Source: Thermothelomyces thermophilus ATCC 42464
Lineage: Eukaryota; Ascomycota; Sordariomycetes; Sordariales; Chaetomiaceae
Direction of reading: 5' to 3'
DNA length: 64,000 nt
NCBI RefSeq assembly: GCF_000226095.1
Contig: NC_016472.1
Span: 3,720,001-3,784,000 of the forward strand
Made by a program: the position numbers and the translations under genes. The notes beneath the pieces are model-generated. The model had not been told where the DNA came from and searched no databases. It worked only from the letters and a program-made list of their open reading frames with translations. Each line of letters begins with the position of its first letter. Position 1 is the stretch's first letter. Shown piece by piece: positions 10,968 through 22,613 of this stretch.

Positions 10968-12178
10968 CTACAACCCGTACCTCGTCACGCACTCCTCGCG
11001 GTGCGCCTCGAGGCAGTCGAGCGCACAGACGCGCGTGCCGCACTTCATGCACTTGACGCGGCCCCAGTACCCGCACACGGCGCAGAAGACGCGCACGGGG
11101 TACCGCCCGGGCCCGTCTTCGTCCCAGCCGGCGCGCGCCTCGAGATAGCTGAGCGGCGGCGCCGTCATGAGCGCCCGCAGCTCGTCGTCCGAGGGGAACG
11201 GCGGCACGCGCGACACCAGCAGCGGGTCCGCGTCGCCCGGGTGCGGCGGCGGCGGCGACCGGCCGTACGGCGGCAGGATGGCGCTCTCGCGCGGGTACGT
11301 GCACGGCCGCGCCGCTGCCGCCTCCGCCGCCGGTCCTCCTCCCCCTCCTCCTCCGGCCGTGTCTGTCGCGGCAGGTTCCCTCCCCGGAACCTGAGTCGTG
11401 GGCGGCGGCGGCGCGTCGGCCATCTCGACGTCGGCTGATCGGTCCGCTGTCGGCTGGGGCTGGGGCTGGGGCTGGGGCTCCGGCTTGGGCGTCTGGCGGG
11501 CCTTTTTCTTTTCCTGTTCTTGTTTCTCCTTGGCCGCGGCCCGCTTCGCCGCCGCGGCGCTCGACCGTTTGCTTGCTCCGCCGCCTGAGGAGGCTGCCGC
11601 TGCTGCCGCTGCTGCTGCTGCGGGTGCCGGCGAGGCGCTCTTCGAGGCGGCTGCCGACGGCGTCGATGGCTTCGCCTGCGCTGGGTTCAGGGCCGCCGCC
11701 GCAGCGGGGTTGCTCTCGGCCAGGGCGAGCATCGCGTGGTAGTCGTCCAGGTGGTTGGCGAACGTCTTTTGCGACTGGAGGATCTTGCGCACGTTCGGGG
11801 TGTGCTTGTTCTGGGCTAAAAAAAAAAAGTCAAACAACGGTCAGAACCCTCGGAAGAATTTCTACTTTGACAGTTCGGAGCTGTGCTGTGCGCGCGCGCA
11901 TCATCACCTTTGCTGTTGGCCCCCGGCCGGGGCGGAATCGGGATGTTCACATCACGGTTACTGTCGCGGTCGAGGGCCTCGAGATCCTTTCGTAACCTCG
12001 TCTCCTCGCGTGCTGAGAGATCGGAAAGGCTCAAGGCGGGCTGATTGCGCGCTGCGCGCTTGCGGTTCGTCGGCTGCAGCGCCGCGGGAGGCGTAGGCCC
12101 GGTGTCTGGTACATAGGCCCATCCCGGCGTGGTTTTTGTCGTGGTGCTGGCGATCTCAATGACTCCGAAGTTGTTCAT
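10968..12178 (-). CDS. vps71: SWR1-complex subunit Vps71/Swc6 with HIT zinc finger
   Basis: Subunit of the SWR1 chromatin remodeler that deposits H2A.Z in the nucleus. Exons 12178-11908 and 11815-10968 (intron phase 1) give 372 residues. The block NKHTPNVRKILQSQKTFANH after the intron is a family hallmark. The C-terminal 40 residues are the HIT-type zinc finger (FCAVCGYWG...CMKCGTRVC...CLEAHREEC). The middle is a long Ala/Pro/Gln low-complexity linker (about residues 130-260) with polyA, PQPQPQP and polyG runs, longer than in yeast. The acceptor TTTAG|CC was chosen because it restores frame and keeps the conserved block. Confidence 0.9.
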
Positions 12179-12687
12179 TGTGGTTTGGTCTTGGTTTGGT
12201 TTTGGGTGACAAGTGGAAGCGGGATGCGGCAGGGAAAACGTTCGGGAGATTTTGAGCGAGGACCGAGCCGGGATCCACTAAGTAGCAGTACAACGACGGA
12301 CCGGGAAGGGAACTAGGTACCCTAGACAAAACCGGCCTGGATTTGAGCCATGACGTCCGAAGTCGAATCTCGAGAACTTCGCCGCGGACCGTGCCACGAA
12401 GACATTGTGATGCTGCTCAGGACAGCTACTGGATAGTTGATGTATGTACTGTACAAGGTCTAGAGTGTCCCGGTACCGAGCCTACACTACCGACCAAGAT
12501 CAGTAGGAAAGGGATACACGGGACATGCCATGACGCTCTTGTCGCGAGCCGCCCCTTAACAATCAACAAGTTGAACGGAAAATGAAAAGAAACGCATTGT
12601 TACAGCTCCAATACACCCTTCATATCGCGGTACCCATTACACGACTCCCGGAGCCTTATCGGACCATCCCGGCACGCAAGCCGCAGC
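12179..12687. other. intergenic upstream of VPS71
   Basis: Promoter of VPS71 and 3' flank of the mitochondrial protein gene. It contains the 13-mer GTATGTACTGTAC at 12442-12454. No coding signal. Confidence 0.5.
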
Positions 12688-13099
12688 TCAGTTCTTCCTC
12701 CTCTCCAGCGCTTCCATCTTCTCCTCCAGCGTCGTCAGGTACTTGCTCAACCGCTCAACCGCGTTTTGCAGGGCCTGTCCGTCACACCCAGTCAGCTTCT
12801 CCATGTCCCACAGTGTCTGGCTGTCGAAACTAATGGGCAGAGAGGCAGTAGTTATCCTCCGTCTGTTCAGCACAGCGAAGCCTGCATCAAGAACTGAATT
12901 GGAACAACGCCTCAGCCCGCCCTCGCCCCCCATCCCCCTCTACTCTTGTCTAGCGTCTATTCCCTCTTTTTTTCTATTCTTGTTCCTTCTCTTCCTCTCT
13001 TCCTCTCTCCCTCTCTCCCTCTTTCCTACTACTTTCCCTACCCTCTCACCCGAGCGTACGTATTTCTATAAAGGCGTAGCGCAAGTCGTTCGAATGGTC

Positions 13100-13135
<36 letters not shown>

Positions 13136-13722
13136 CATGCAGGCAGGGTAAAAAGCAAGATGAGAAGAAAAAAAAAACAGTGTGGGGAGAAAAGGGGGGG
13201 CAAGTGCAGCGCATCATGGTGTCAAATGCAAACACGCACGTAAATGTCCTCGGTCAGCAGTTCGTTCGAGACCTTGTACTCCTGGATGGCGTAGTAGTAG
13301 ATGCCGCCGGCGGCGAGGGAGCTGCCGAGGAAGAAGCCGAAGAGCCTGCAGAGAAGGACGAAGCCAAGTCAGCCCACCGTCACGCTCGACGCAAGTTTCC
13401 CCCGCACCACCACCACCACCACCACCACCCAACCCTTCTCTTCTCTCTTTTTTTTCTTCTTCTTTGTTCCAACACATTTCACAGACCCAAGTGGCAAGTT
13501 GAGAAAAGAAAAGGAAAAAAAAAAGGGACAAAAATCAACGACACAGAATGGGCAAACGTACCCTCCCCTCAGCGCACCAACGGGTTTCCGAGCAGGAAGC
13601 GGCGATGCAGCACCGCCGGCAGCAACCGCATCCAGCCTCGCGGCGGACGTGCTGAACGTGCGAGCCGGGCCAGCAATTCGGGTCAGCGCGCGGGCGCTGT
13701 GGGAGAGAACTCTCGAGGCCAT
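12688..13722 (-). CDS. small mitochondrial single-pass membrane protein, conserved, unknown function
   Basis: Three exons (13722-13562, 13345-13240, 12774-12688) give 117 residues. The N-terminus (MASRVLSHSARALTRIAGPA) is Arg/Ser/Ala-rich with no acidic residues, as expected for a matrix-targeting presequence, followed by RTFSTSAA. Exon 2 encodes one membrane span (LFGFFLGSSLAAGGIYYYAI) and then QEYKVSNELLTEDIY. Exon 3 encodes a short amphipathic coiled coil (ALQNAVERLSKYLTTLEEKM...). From memory this layout is shared by small inner-membrane proteins of filamentous fungi, but I cannot name one. Intron 2 is 465 nt, long for this locus, and holds a GGCA microsatellite. A further small exon inside it cannot be excluded. 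Confidence 0.72.
13101..13147. repeat. (AGGC)n microsatellite
   Basis: About eleven near-perfect AGGC units, with one AGGCATGC interruption, inside the long second intron of the small mitochondrial protein gene. It probably varies in length between strains. Confidence 0.9.
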
Positions 13723-14396
13723 CGTTCCGTTGGGGGGTGCGGGTGGTAGGTAGGTAGGTAGGTTGGTTGGTTGGTTGGTAGGTGAACGATCTTTCTTGGT
13801 CTTTTGAGATGGCACTGCGCTGCACTGCTCTGGAATATCTTGGAGGACTGCTTCACGGGGAAAAGGGAAAAAAACAAAGAAACAAAAAAAATCAGTGTCA
13901 AAGAAAATTGAGGAGAAAATGGTGCCAATATATTAATTTACACAGGTTCCAGACGCTCGGCTTGCAGCGACGGCGGCGGCGGTAGTGGTGGGTTGCATGC
14001 AAGCTCGGGACATGGAGAGTTCCTATCTGGCTGCGACGCAGGGGGGCGGCATGCGACAAGCTGGCCTGGTTCGCACCTGTGGGACCAACGGGGGTCCCAC
14101 ATTGGAAACATTGGGCGGGGAGGCATGGCAGAATCTGCACCCCTCGCACGATGCCATGCATTGAAGCACGAGCGCGACGCAACTACGGCAAAAACAGGTT
14201 GTACGGCAATGCACGCGAGTACGAACAGGACCTGTGTGTCCTGGGCAGGCGGCGTTCGTAAGAGACTTCATTAGACAAATACCCGTCTGGCAAACCCAAT
14301 TCCATATTTCCCGGGCTTCATTCCATGTGCCCACGAGACCTAATGAAAAAAAAACCCAAAAAGCATTTTTATAAATACACACCTAGACATGACCCT
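13723..14396. other. intergenic: promoter of mitochondrial protein gene and PDI 3' flank
   Basis: Contains a tetranucleotide tract (TAGG)n then (TTGG)n at 13745-13782, just upstream of the mitochondrial protein ATG, and A-rich DNA near 13860-13890. No coding signal. Confidence 0.5.
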
Positions 14397-16063
14397 TTAG
14401 AGCTCGTCGTGGTCCGTCTCCTTAGCCTCCTCCGACTTGGTCTCGCTGGCGCTAGCAGACTCGCTGGCGGCCGACGACGAAGAAGTCTTCTCCTCAGGCT
14501 CCTCGGAGATGCTGGCCTTGTACTTGCCGTTCTCGGCAACGAACTTGATGAGGTCCTCGACAGTGCGAGAGCCAGAGTAGGTGACGGGGTTGGCCTTGTC
14601 ACCAGCGGGGTAGAGCTTGATGGTAGGGAAGCCCTGGATCTCATCGGGGACGTCGTTGGCAGTGGCATCAACCTTGGCGATGACGACCTTGTCCTTGAAC
14701 TCGCTGGCGGCATACAGAGAGCCGAGCTTCTCGTACTTGGGAGCCAGAGCCTTGCAGTGACCGCACCACGGGGCGTAGAACTCAATCAGGACATCCTTGG
14801 TGTCGTCAAGGACAATGTCGTTGTAGCTCTTGGCGACGACAACGGTCACGGGGCCCTCCTGCTTCTCCGGGATGGGCTCCGACTTGATGCTGGGCTCGAT
14901 CTTGCCGGCAACAAAGTCGTCAACGAAAGCCTTGATGGACTCGAACGTGATCTCCTTGTCCTGGTCAAAGGGGAACTTCTGGTTCTTAGTGGTCTCCTGA
15001 ATGGCGAAAGCGGGGAACTTGTCCGTCTTCAGGTTCAGGTTGCCAGCGTGGGCACCGAACGCCTTGGCGTCAATGGTACCGAAGTTGATGACACCACGCT
15101 GGGCCTCAGCGATGGGCTTGAGCTTCTCGCTGATCTCCTTGCGCTCCTCGGCCGTCTCGGCGAAGATGTAGGCGAGGGGGATGCCAGCCGACATGTAGTC
15201 CGAGTAGGTCTCGGGGCCAATCTCGCCAATGAGCGGGGTGGCCGCGGTCTTGGCAAACTTCTCAATCTCCTCAAGGTCGAATTTCTCGGTGAAGACAGCC
15301 TTGCCCTCATCAAAGTCCTTGTAGAGGACGATGGCGGGAGCCTTGACGCCCTCGGCCTCGGCCAGGGCAGCGTCGGTGCTGAGACCGAAGGGGTAGTTGT
15401 CACGGAGCTTCTCCGCGGTCTTGGTGAAGACTTCGCTGGACGTCTTATCATCGGCATCAACGTAGGCCACGATAACAACCTTGTCGGCCTTCTTGAACTC
15501 CTCGAGGGTGTCCTTGGTAACCTCAGAGACGGCGGGCAGCGACTGCTTGACCATGTAGGAGGTGATGCTGTTGACAAGTGTTAGTTAAGAATGAGTGGAC
15601 TTGCTTCGCGCAAAGGGGGGGTTGTCTAGGCAACGTACGCAGCAGCCTTGCGCTGGCCCTTGTAGGGGGCGACGTTGTCGAGGCCGCGGAAGACCTTCAG
15701 GGTCGGGTAGCCCTCAACGCCATGCTGTTGGCAGAGCTCGGTCTCTTCTGTGCAGTCGACCTTGACGAGCTTGATGTTCTTCTCCTTGAGCGAGGTCGCA
15801 GCTTCTTCGTACTCGGGAGCGAGCGCCTTGCAGTGACCACACCACGGGGCAAAGACTGTTGGGGACCATCTGTCAGTATGCGGCCGGCTTCTAAGGACGT
15901 CGTCATCAAGAAATGCGACGCAGGGCTTACACTCAGCGAGGACAAGGTCGTTGGACTTGATGAAGTCGTCGAAGGTGTCCTTCTTCAGCTGGACAACATC
16001 CGAAGCCGTGGCAACTGCCGCCGCGGCGAGCAGGCCGAGAGCGAACTTCTGGGCCTTGTACAT
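14397..16063 (-). CDS. pdi1: protein disulfide isomerase (ER)
   Basis: ER-lumen oxidoreductase that forms and shuffles disulfides in secretory proteins. Exons 16063-15931, 15855-15639 and 15567-14397 give 506 residues. The signal peptide is [20 protein letters not shown]. Domain order is a-b-b'-a', with active sites APWCGHC at about residues 47-53 and again at Cys385/Cys388, and the C-terminal retention signal HDEL. The tail before HDEL is Ser/Glu-rich. The sequence is nearly identical to what I remember of Humicola insolens PDI, and this is the best taxonomic hint in the window. Both introns have GT(A/AA)-type donors and restore the conserved reading FFAPWCGHC and AAAITSYMV. The 419-codon antisense frame is a shadow. 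Confidence 0.97.
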
Positions 16064-18295
16064 TCTGTATTTCCTGTTCTGTCGAAGGCGCGTGAGTTAG
16101 ATGCCAGTTCTGCGAGGCAATTGACCTCGGGGTGCACAGAAAACAAGACGTTGGAGGGGAGACGGGTAGCGGTGACCGGGCAAGTGGCACCACGGCACCA
16201 GCGACGGAGGTAAACGTACTCTGGGCTACTTAAAGGCAGAAAAGGACTGGTAAAATGGAGGGGAATTGAGGAGGCCGACGGATTGAGTTCCAGGCGATAC
16301 CGAGCAGGTATGCAGATAGGCCTCGTTTGGGAGATGAATTGAAGTGTAACGGGATATCCCAAGAAAGCCAAGGGCAAGGAAGTGGTTGTTGAGGCTTCTT
16401 GTATCTCGAGCTGTCCCCGGCGAAGCTGCAATCAGGGTCGAGTGAACAGGTGTCTTTTCCACAGCTCAGCCTCTAACTAGGCTGGCTTGGCGGCCAACCA
16501 CAGTTGCTGAAACGGGCGGGGGGTGGGGTTGAGGCCGGGTTAGTTGGCTGGCCCGAGTCTCGGATTCGACCCTGTGGATTACACAGTGCGGGGCGTCTAG
16601 CTAACTCATCCGTATGGCGGTATGGGTCGCGAGGCTAAACCGGCCACCTACACAGTAGCGCATGAAAACATTCCAGATCGGCAACGGGCCCCGCTGGAGA
16701 CGAAGGCAACCAAGCTCCGCAACCATTTTGATATTGTAGACTTCTTTGTCTCTTGTGATGCCGCTTGATTACGGTCGCTCAGCTGCGTTCGAGATATGCT
16801 ACATCCAGCACTTCCAACGTCGGGAATATTCCAGGTGATAGCAGCGATCGGATTCAAACACCAACTACGGGGCAGGTACTAGTGTAGGTATGGATGCATG
16901 TATAGGTACCTTACCTAGGTAGGTATGCAGGTACAGTACATACATACATACTTGATCTACCAACCTGACTTGCGCAGAAGGGCTACGGGGGCAGTCATGC
17001 TTCATCCGCGAATGCCGCTCCAAGCTTCAGCCTTCCAGCACCACACAGTAGATACTCCGTACCCAGTAAGTCCGGCTCTAAGCTTGCTGCTGAGGAGAGT
17101 TGGGGTGGCTAAAAGCGAACAAGCAAATGATCAATACGGAGTAAGACAGGCACCACGAGTTCTTGCTGTATGACAAATCAAAACCAGCTAAGGCATGCCC
17201 CATCGAGCCCGTGGACCTCCTGTTCGGAACGGAGGAGGAACGGATCTACAAAATCCACGCTCCATACAGCACTGCGTACCTAAGGTATAACTAGTAGTCT
17301 TGCGGGCCAATGCTACATTCGCAGGCACGGGGCCGAAGATCCGTCTCTACTAGCCCCGTACACGGAACTAGCCCAAGGGGCGTGACGGTCCGCATTACCT
17401 TAAACTCACAGCAAGTTATCCGGGACCCACCTGACACTTACAAGTACACAGCAATCCGGATACAACACGAAATTCCTCCAGGGAAGTCTGGCCGCCCACC
17501 AGACGGGAATTACGGCGGTGGCTTGTTCAGCCTGATCTAAATGCGCCGGTTGTGGCGACGTCTCATCAACCTAGCACCGCCAAGCTTGACCGCAGGAGCA
17601 CGTCCTGCCACCGAGCTGTCACTCGGGGATAACTCACCAGGAGCAAGCAAGATCCGTAGCTTCGTTCTTTCTAATGTGTCTAGAGATTGCTAACCGCCTC
17701 GATGCATCGTTCTGATCTCTCTCACTGCTTTATAGGGAGCTGAAATTGACGGAGGTTTGGGCGACAGGTGTACTTCGTTAGTACCTAGAGACTGAAATAG
17801 GTAGCGTAGAGAAGTGCAAGCTGCCCGAACTCCTGCCGAGATTCAGGCAATACTTTTAGCTGCTTGAGTATTTCTTGTTGTGCAAGTATGGAAATACTCA
17901 GCATTTCGGCCAAGCATTTTCGGAACGTATATGCTGGCAAGTTGTGAACATCGGCGCCTCCACAGGTAATGGTGCCTTCCCTCGCGCCTTCACACATGTG
18001 AGTGAGGTGGCTTGCCTTCTCCTTCCTTAAATGTCGACTACTAGTAGACTGCCAGTGGAACATTAGTGCAGCAATGCAGCTGCCGTGGCCTTCGCAGGAC
18101 GATTGCCTCCAGTGGAGGTGAGAAATTGTGGCATTTCAGACTCGTTTCCTGTCGCGAGGCTAGCCCCGACCTGCACAACTTCAGATCAATATTTTTTTTT
18201 TTTTAGGCAGAGGTACCTCACTCGAACCCCCGTGCTTGCTTCTTGCGGGACGCTCGTCCTCTGGGTGCGTCGTCGGTTTCCCAGGCCGTGCACCT
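16064..18295. other. gene-poor region upstream of PDI
   Basis: About 2.2 kb without a supportable gene. The first 450 bp is likely the PDI promoter and leader. Farther out lie TACCTAGGTAGGTA (near 16912), the 13-mer GTACAGTACATAC (16931-16943), TACTCCGTA (17053-17061) and TACGGAGTA (17135-17143). A T-run followed by AG at 18190-18207 could be a splice acceptor for the coding-like region that follows. Confidence 0.5.
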
Positions 18296-19438
18296 ATGGA
18301 GCACATCCCGCCGAAAAGGCAACTTTCCAGCCCTGAGCCTGGAGCTACCGACCGTACTTGTGAATCCGATGGGAGCGGGTTGGCCAGTCTCGAACCCTCC
18401 CTCACAACATCAGAGCAGACGCCCACTCCCACCAGCGGCCGGAATAGATCGCTCTCGTCGCATCGAGGTAATACGTTCGAGGCCAGTTCTGTGTATGAGC
18501 CCGACGGCGCCTTGTCCGGTTCCTGGCCCTTTGTCCATACCATCGATGAAGTCCACCGACGGTTATATCCCACGGCGACTTGGACCTGCAGGGTTTCCTC
18601 GAGGCGAAGTTATCATGGGCCCCTTTATAGGCTATGTGCTGGGTGCCTCCAGCCACGAAGGGCCTCGTCTGTCACTCTGATTGGTGTCCCCGAGATTGGT
18701 CCCGCAAGCGTCTCTTTGTAGAGCTTAGAGACCGAGAAACAGTACTCTCACGACGACGGCCCCGTGCCTCTGAAACGCTCCATCTCGAACCTAGCGAGGG
18801 GTGATTACCGAACCAGATCGGCAGCGAGCCAAGCAATTGAGAGCCCGAACTGGCGCGACAACAGGCTTAAGCTCAAAGTGTCGAGGGGCGCTTTGGTCAA
18901 GGCGCGACGGCAAGCGGCTGGTGCATCAGGGGACTCTCACGACAACCACGCTTTCACCTCGAGATCCAACCATTGCGGCATCAGCTGTGAGAACGCCAAA
19001 GCAAGGCTTGCGATTCGCTCGCTCTACGCCAACACTACGCCAACGACACCTACACCTTGGTCAACCCAACGACAAAGGGACGAGTACGTTGCCGGGACCT
19101 CGTCCACCGCTACGCAAAAGCAGCCTACAGTACCAGACGATGACGATATTCTCACCCATTTCTCCTTCTGCAACCGTTGCGTGGGAGGGGGAGCTCTCCG
19201 GAGGCTGAGGAGATGCTTCCCCGAGTTGGAAGCCAGACTCGCCGAGCTCCAGGCCCAAATACCGGATCCCCCCGCAACAAGACGGTATGACGCTTTTGGA
19301 GTCGGGACAGGGGCAAAGGGGGCTACCGTGACTAAAAACGCGCGACAAGCACGTTTTCGAGACCGTCTGCGGAGGTGGATCAGAAGGGTAAGGCTTGCTG
19401 TCAGTCGGACGCGTACCGGCTCGGGAAGATGCGGGTGA
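18296..19438 (+). CDS. possible hypothetical gene or gene relic
   Basis: One reading frame is open from before 18296 (ATG, MEHIPPKRQLSSPEP) to 19438 except for a single TAG at 18719-18721. That TAG ends CTCTTTGTAG, which looks like a 3' splice acceptor, so an intron ending there could remove it. I could not choose a matching donor. The downstream block reads SLETEKQYSHDDGPVPLKRS and then a CxxC-containing segment FSFCNRCVGGG and an Arg-rich tail. Composition is protein-like rather than repeat-like, but I recognise no domain and no closed gene model. It could be a species-restricted gene, a relic, or chance in GC-rich DNA. Confidence 0.3.
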
Positions 19439-19878
19439 GCTTGCTGGGTCGGCGGACCGCCCGATGTCATACATAGCGAGTGTTTACGACTGCGGTTGGG
19501 CTAGTTGACTAGTTTTTCTCTGTATATGCATAGGCGAGCATGGCCAGCCTGGCTGGGAGCTCAGAATATGCTTGGCCGGCCCGATAGACGGGCGAGTCCG
19601 AGAAGCACTTTCCTGCTTCGCTTGTCATCTATGGAGGGCTCACCACGTGAGTTAGATCGGCGTGCGTTTAGGAAAGCAAGTTTGCTTTGGAGCCGGATGT
19701 GTATATATATTATCGCCCGTCCGCTCGTTGACTAGGACAGAACAGCCACTAGTATGGGTATATCTATAAACAACAACAACAACAACAAAAACAACTGTAC
19801 TCCGTACCACATACAGACACGTGAAGAGGAACATCCAACACATCCACCCGTGCAGTATGATGATGACGATCACAAACC
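19439..19878. other. MON1 3' flank
   Basis: No gene. It holds a CAA microsatellite (19771-19790) and TACTCCGTA at 19798-19806. Confidence 0.5.
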
Positions 19879-21900
19879 CTAGAACACGCCGCCGCCGATA
19901 ATGAACAACCTCTCCTCCTCTCTCTTGGCCCACTGAATTATCCGGTTCGCCCCCTGCGCCATGGCCGCGCGCGAGACGTTGGGGCCGGCAACGCAGTAGA
20001 ACTCAAAGACGGGCGTGATCCAGGCCAGGCTGGCGGCGTCCTCGCTGACGGCGTGCAGGACCTTGAGGTGAGCGTGCTTGGCGTGGATCGAGGCGTGCAG
20101 CTCGTGGTAGAGCGACATCAGCCGGCGCCGGGTGAGCATTCGCTCGGCCGACGACGACGACGACGACGACGACGCCGCCGCCGTCCAAGATCCCGGCGGG
20201 GGGCGGGGCGGCGGCGGCATTTCGAGGGCGGACATGCAGAACTGCACGTTGGCGCGCGACTTGTAGAGGAAGTGGGCGATCTGGGCGCCGGGGGCGACCG
20301 CTTGGACCCGGGGGCGGCCCTCGCGCGCGGCGGAGCGGATGAGCTCGAGGTGGCCGGCCTTGGTGAGCTGGGCGGCCAGCTTGTCGCGCATCTCCTTGAG
20401 ATCGTAGAAGGATTCTTTGTCGGCCGAGATGAGCACCAGGGCGATCTCGTCGTCGTCGTTGTCATTGTCGTTGTTGTCGTCGTCGTCATCTTGCTTCTGC
20501 TTCTCTTCGGTGTTGGCCGGCCTAGGGTAGTAATAGTGGCTGTCTGTTGAGGATTCAGGAGTCGGCGGGAGCGCCGACTCGGGAGCGAACGTCGCGTCTG
20601 GCGTGTCGGCAAAGAAGCTGACGTACATGTAGAGGTAGCCTCGGTTGTTGAAGGCCGGCAGGCAGAGCGGGATCCAGCTCTCTCCGCCGCCGGACTTGAT
20701 CCCGCCCGATTCGAAGAGCATGTTGAAGATGAGCTGAAGATCGCTCGGGTGAAGCGAGTGCTTCCGCGGCCTGATGACGCTGACCAGTTTGCCACGCGCG
20801 ACGATGAGCCCGTACAGCAGCTTTTCGCTGCGGTTCTTGAGGAAGACGTTGTTGATGGCGTGGCGCTGCGATTTCCTCAGGCGCAGGCATTCGAGCGCGC
20901 CGAGCAGGGTCGAGGGCGAGCCCTTGGTAAAGCTGTCGGCGAGAGAGGAGAGGAGCGACTCGGTGCCCTGGAGGGGCTTCCTCAGGTCGGTCGAGGGGCG
21001 ATGGGTGAAGATGTTTTTGAGCGTAGGGAGCGTCAGGGTGGATAGGATCTGCATGTACAAGGCTCCTAGCTGACTCCGGAGCTGGGCATCGCTCTCGCCC
21101 AGCCTGCTGATGGCTACCAAGTAGAGAGGGCCCTCGATGGCGATGACGAAGCGCGCGTTGCCGGCCGTAAACCCCAGCAAGGGGTTCTTGGCACCTTCGT
21201 AGAACGAGATGATGGTCTGGACTACGCCCATGTACGAGTTGACGAGGCTCAGATCCCCGTGACGGCTATAGATGGGCTTCCCGGCAGACGAGAGGATCAT
21301 GTAGTGCTTCAGCTTGGCCTTCCACATGCTCAACCTCACATCGTCGGGCTTGTCGCTCGGGATCTCGTCGAATTCCCTCTCGAAACCGGCGAGGTCGCCC
21401 GCGGCGCCAAGCTCGATGCTCTCAAAGGGCTGAACGGTCTCCGACTGCGACCTCAACATGTTCCAGGCGCGACTCTTCCTATTCAGCCCGCCAGCGACGA
21501 GGCTGGCCAGGTCTCCATGAGGTCGCATGGTCGGCGCGAGACTCATGACGCTCATTGCGTCGGCCAGGTCGCCACCGGCCCCGGCCGTGGCCGTAGCATC
21601 GCGGCTGGGGGTCCCATATCCGCTGGCGTTGGGTGTGAAGCCATCGCGAGGTGCGCTCGTCGAAAAGGTGCCGCGAGACCCGTCGGGGAAGGACAGAGTC
21701 GAGATGTCGATGGACGATACGGCCGTGGTTGGCTTGGCCTGGGCGGGCGCTACCTGCGCAGGGCCATCGCTCGAAGGTTTCCGGCGGGGAGGGAGAGGCG
21801 GCGGTGACGGAGACCGAGACGGAGACCGAGAAGACGGAGACGGAGGTGTCACCTCGGAGGAGCCGCCGTTCCTGGTCTTAACTTCCGCTTCCCGGGCCAT
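19879..21900 (-). CDS. mon1: vacuolar fusion protein Mon1
   Basis: Subunit of the Mon1-Ccz1 complex, the guanine exchange factor that loads Rab7/Ypt7 on late endosomes, vacuoles and autophagosomes. Single exon, 673 residues. A disordered Ser/Pro-rich N-terminus (about residues 1-190) is followed by the longin-type core: [20 protein letters not shown], then [33 protein letters not shown], and the C-terminal block [20 protein letters not shown], all typical of Mon1. An Asp/Asn repeat (about 470-485) and a Ser run (about 580-587) lie in loops. It is transcribed divergently from DOP1, another endomembrane-traffic gene. Confidence 0.95.
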   Translation of the reverse strand: MAREAEVKTRNGGSSEVTPPSPSSRSPSRSPSPPPLPPRRKPSSDGPAQVAPAQAKPTTAVSSIDISTLSFPDGSRGTFSTSAPRDGFTPNASGYGTPSRDATATAGAGGDLADAMSVMSLAPTMRPHGDLASLVAGGLNRKSRAWNMLRSQSETVQPFESIELGAAGDLAGFEREFDEIPSDKPDDVRLSMWKAKLKHYMILSSAGKPIYSRHGDLSLVNSYMGVVQTIISFYEGAKNPLLGFTAGNARFVIAIEGPLYLVAISRLGESDAQLRSQLGALYMQILSTLTLPTLKNIFTHRPSTDLRKPLQGTESLLSSLADSFTKGSPSTLLGALECLRLRKSQRHAINNVFLKNRSEKLLYGLIVARGKLVSVIRPRKHSLHPSDLQLIFNMLFESGGIKSGGGESWIPLCLPAFNNRGYLYMYVSFFADTPDATFAPESALPPTPESSTDSHYYYPRPANTEEKQKQDDDDDNNDNDNDDDEIALVLISADKESFYDLKEMRDKLAAQLTKAGHLELIRSAAREGRPRVQAVAPGAQIAHFLYKSRANVQFCMSALEMPPPPRPPPGSWTAAASSSSSSSSAERMLTRRRLMSLYHELHASIHAKHAHLKVLHAVSEDAASLAWITPVFEFYCVAGPNVSRAAMAQGANRIIQWAKREEERLFIIGGGVF

Positions 21901-22613
21901 TGTAGATACACCGCTTTGTGGTCCAACGCGCGCATTGTCCTGCGATGGCCCCAGAGGAAACGAAAGAGAAGATGTTTCAGGATTGCTCTTGTGGTACTCC
22001 TGGATGGTATTTATTATGCCATGCTGCCGATCGCAAAAAAAAAAAAAAAAAAAAAAAAATTGGAAAGCGATTTACGGCGGGACACTGACAGGTCGTTCAG
22101 CAGAAGTTTGCTGCGCGGGGCGGCAACCCACCGAAGGTATGTACTACTCACAGTAGGAGCGTAGAGAAGACAGAAATGACGACACTTGCCCCAAGCGGGC
22201 CGTCTGGCGTTCCCAGGGCCCGACCTCTGAGCTGTTCTCGACTTGTTGATAAGATAGCGGTCTCGGCCTTGTCGATCCGCTGCACGCAGGGTGCACTCGG
22301 GCCAATTACGGGTGCTAGACCACAATTTCGTTAGCGGCACCGCACTACTCTACTAGGTATGTCCATACTGTAATCCGTACACTAGGCGGGGCCGAGACCG
22401 ATTGAGCAACGTAAACCATGTTTCCTTTCCACATCGAGCATCTTGGGGTACGGAGTACATACACTACATCCATACAGAGAGTACTGATACAACGATCGCA
22501 CTCCGGCCACCTTTCTCTGCACCTGCGGCACCCAAACCCCACCACCACACCTCAACCAGGGCCGGCAATGAAACCGGACAACGACTGCACACCGGGACAA
22601 TTCCTGCAAAGTC
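21901..22613. promoter_or_regulatory. divergent MON1/DOP1 promoter region
   Basis: 713 bp between two ATGs that point away from each other. It contains an A25 tract (22035-22059), a possible nucleosome-free element, plus TAATCCGTA (22371-22379) and TACGGAGTA (22449-22457). Shared regulation is inference. Confidence 0.5.

Noticed and set aside
14325-15584. 419-codon plus-strand frame opposite PDI
   Set aside because: Leu/Gly/Val-rich shadow of the PDI coding strand.
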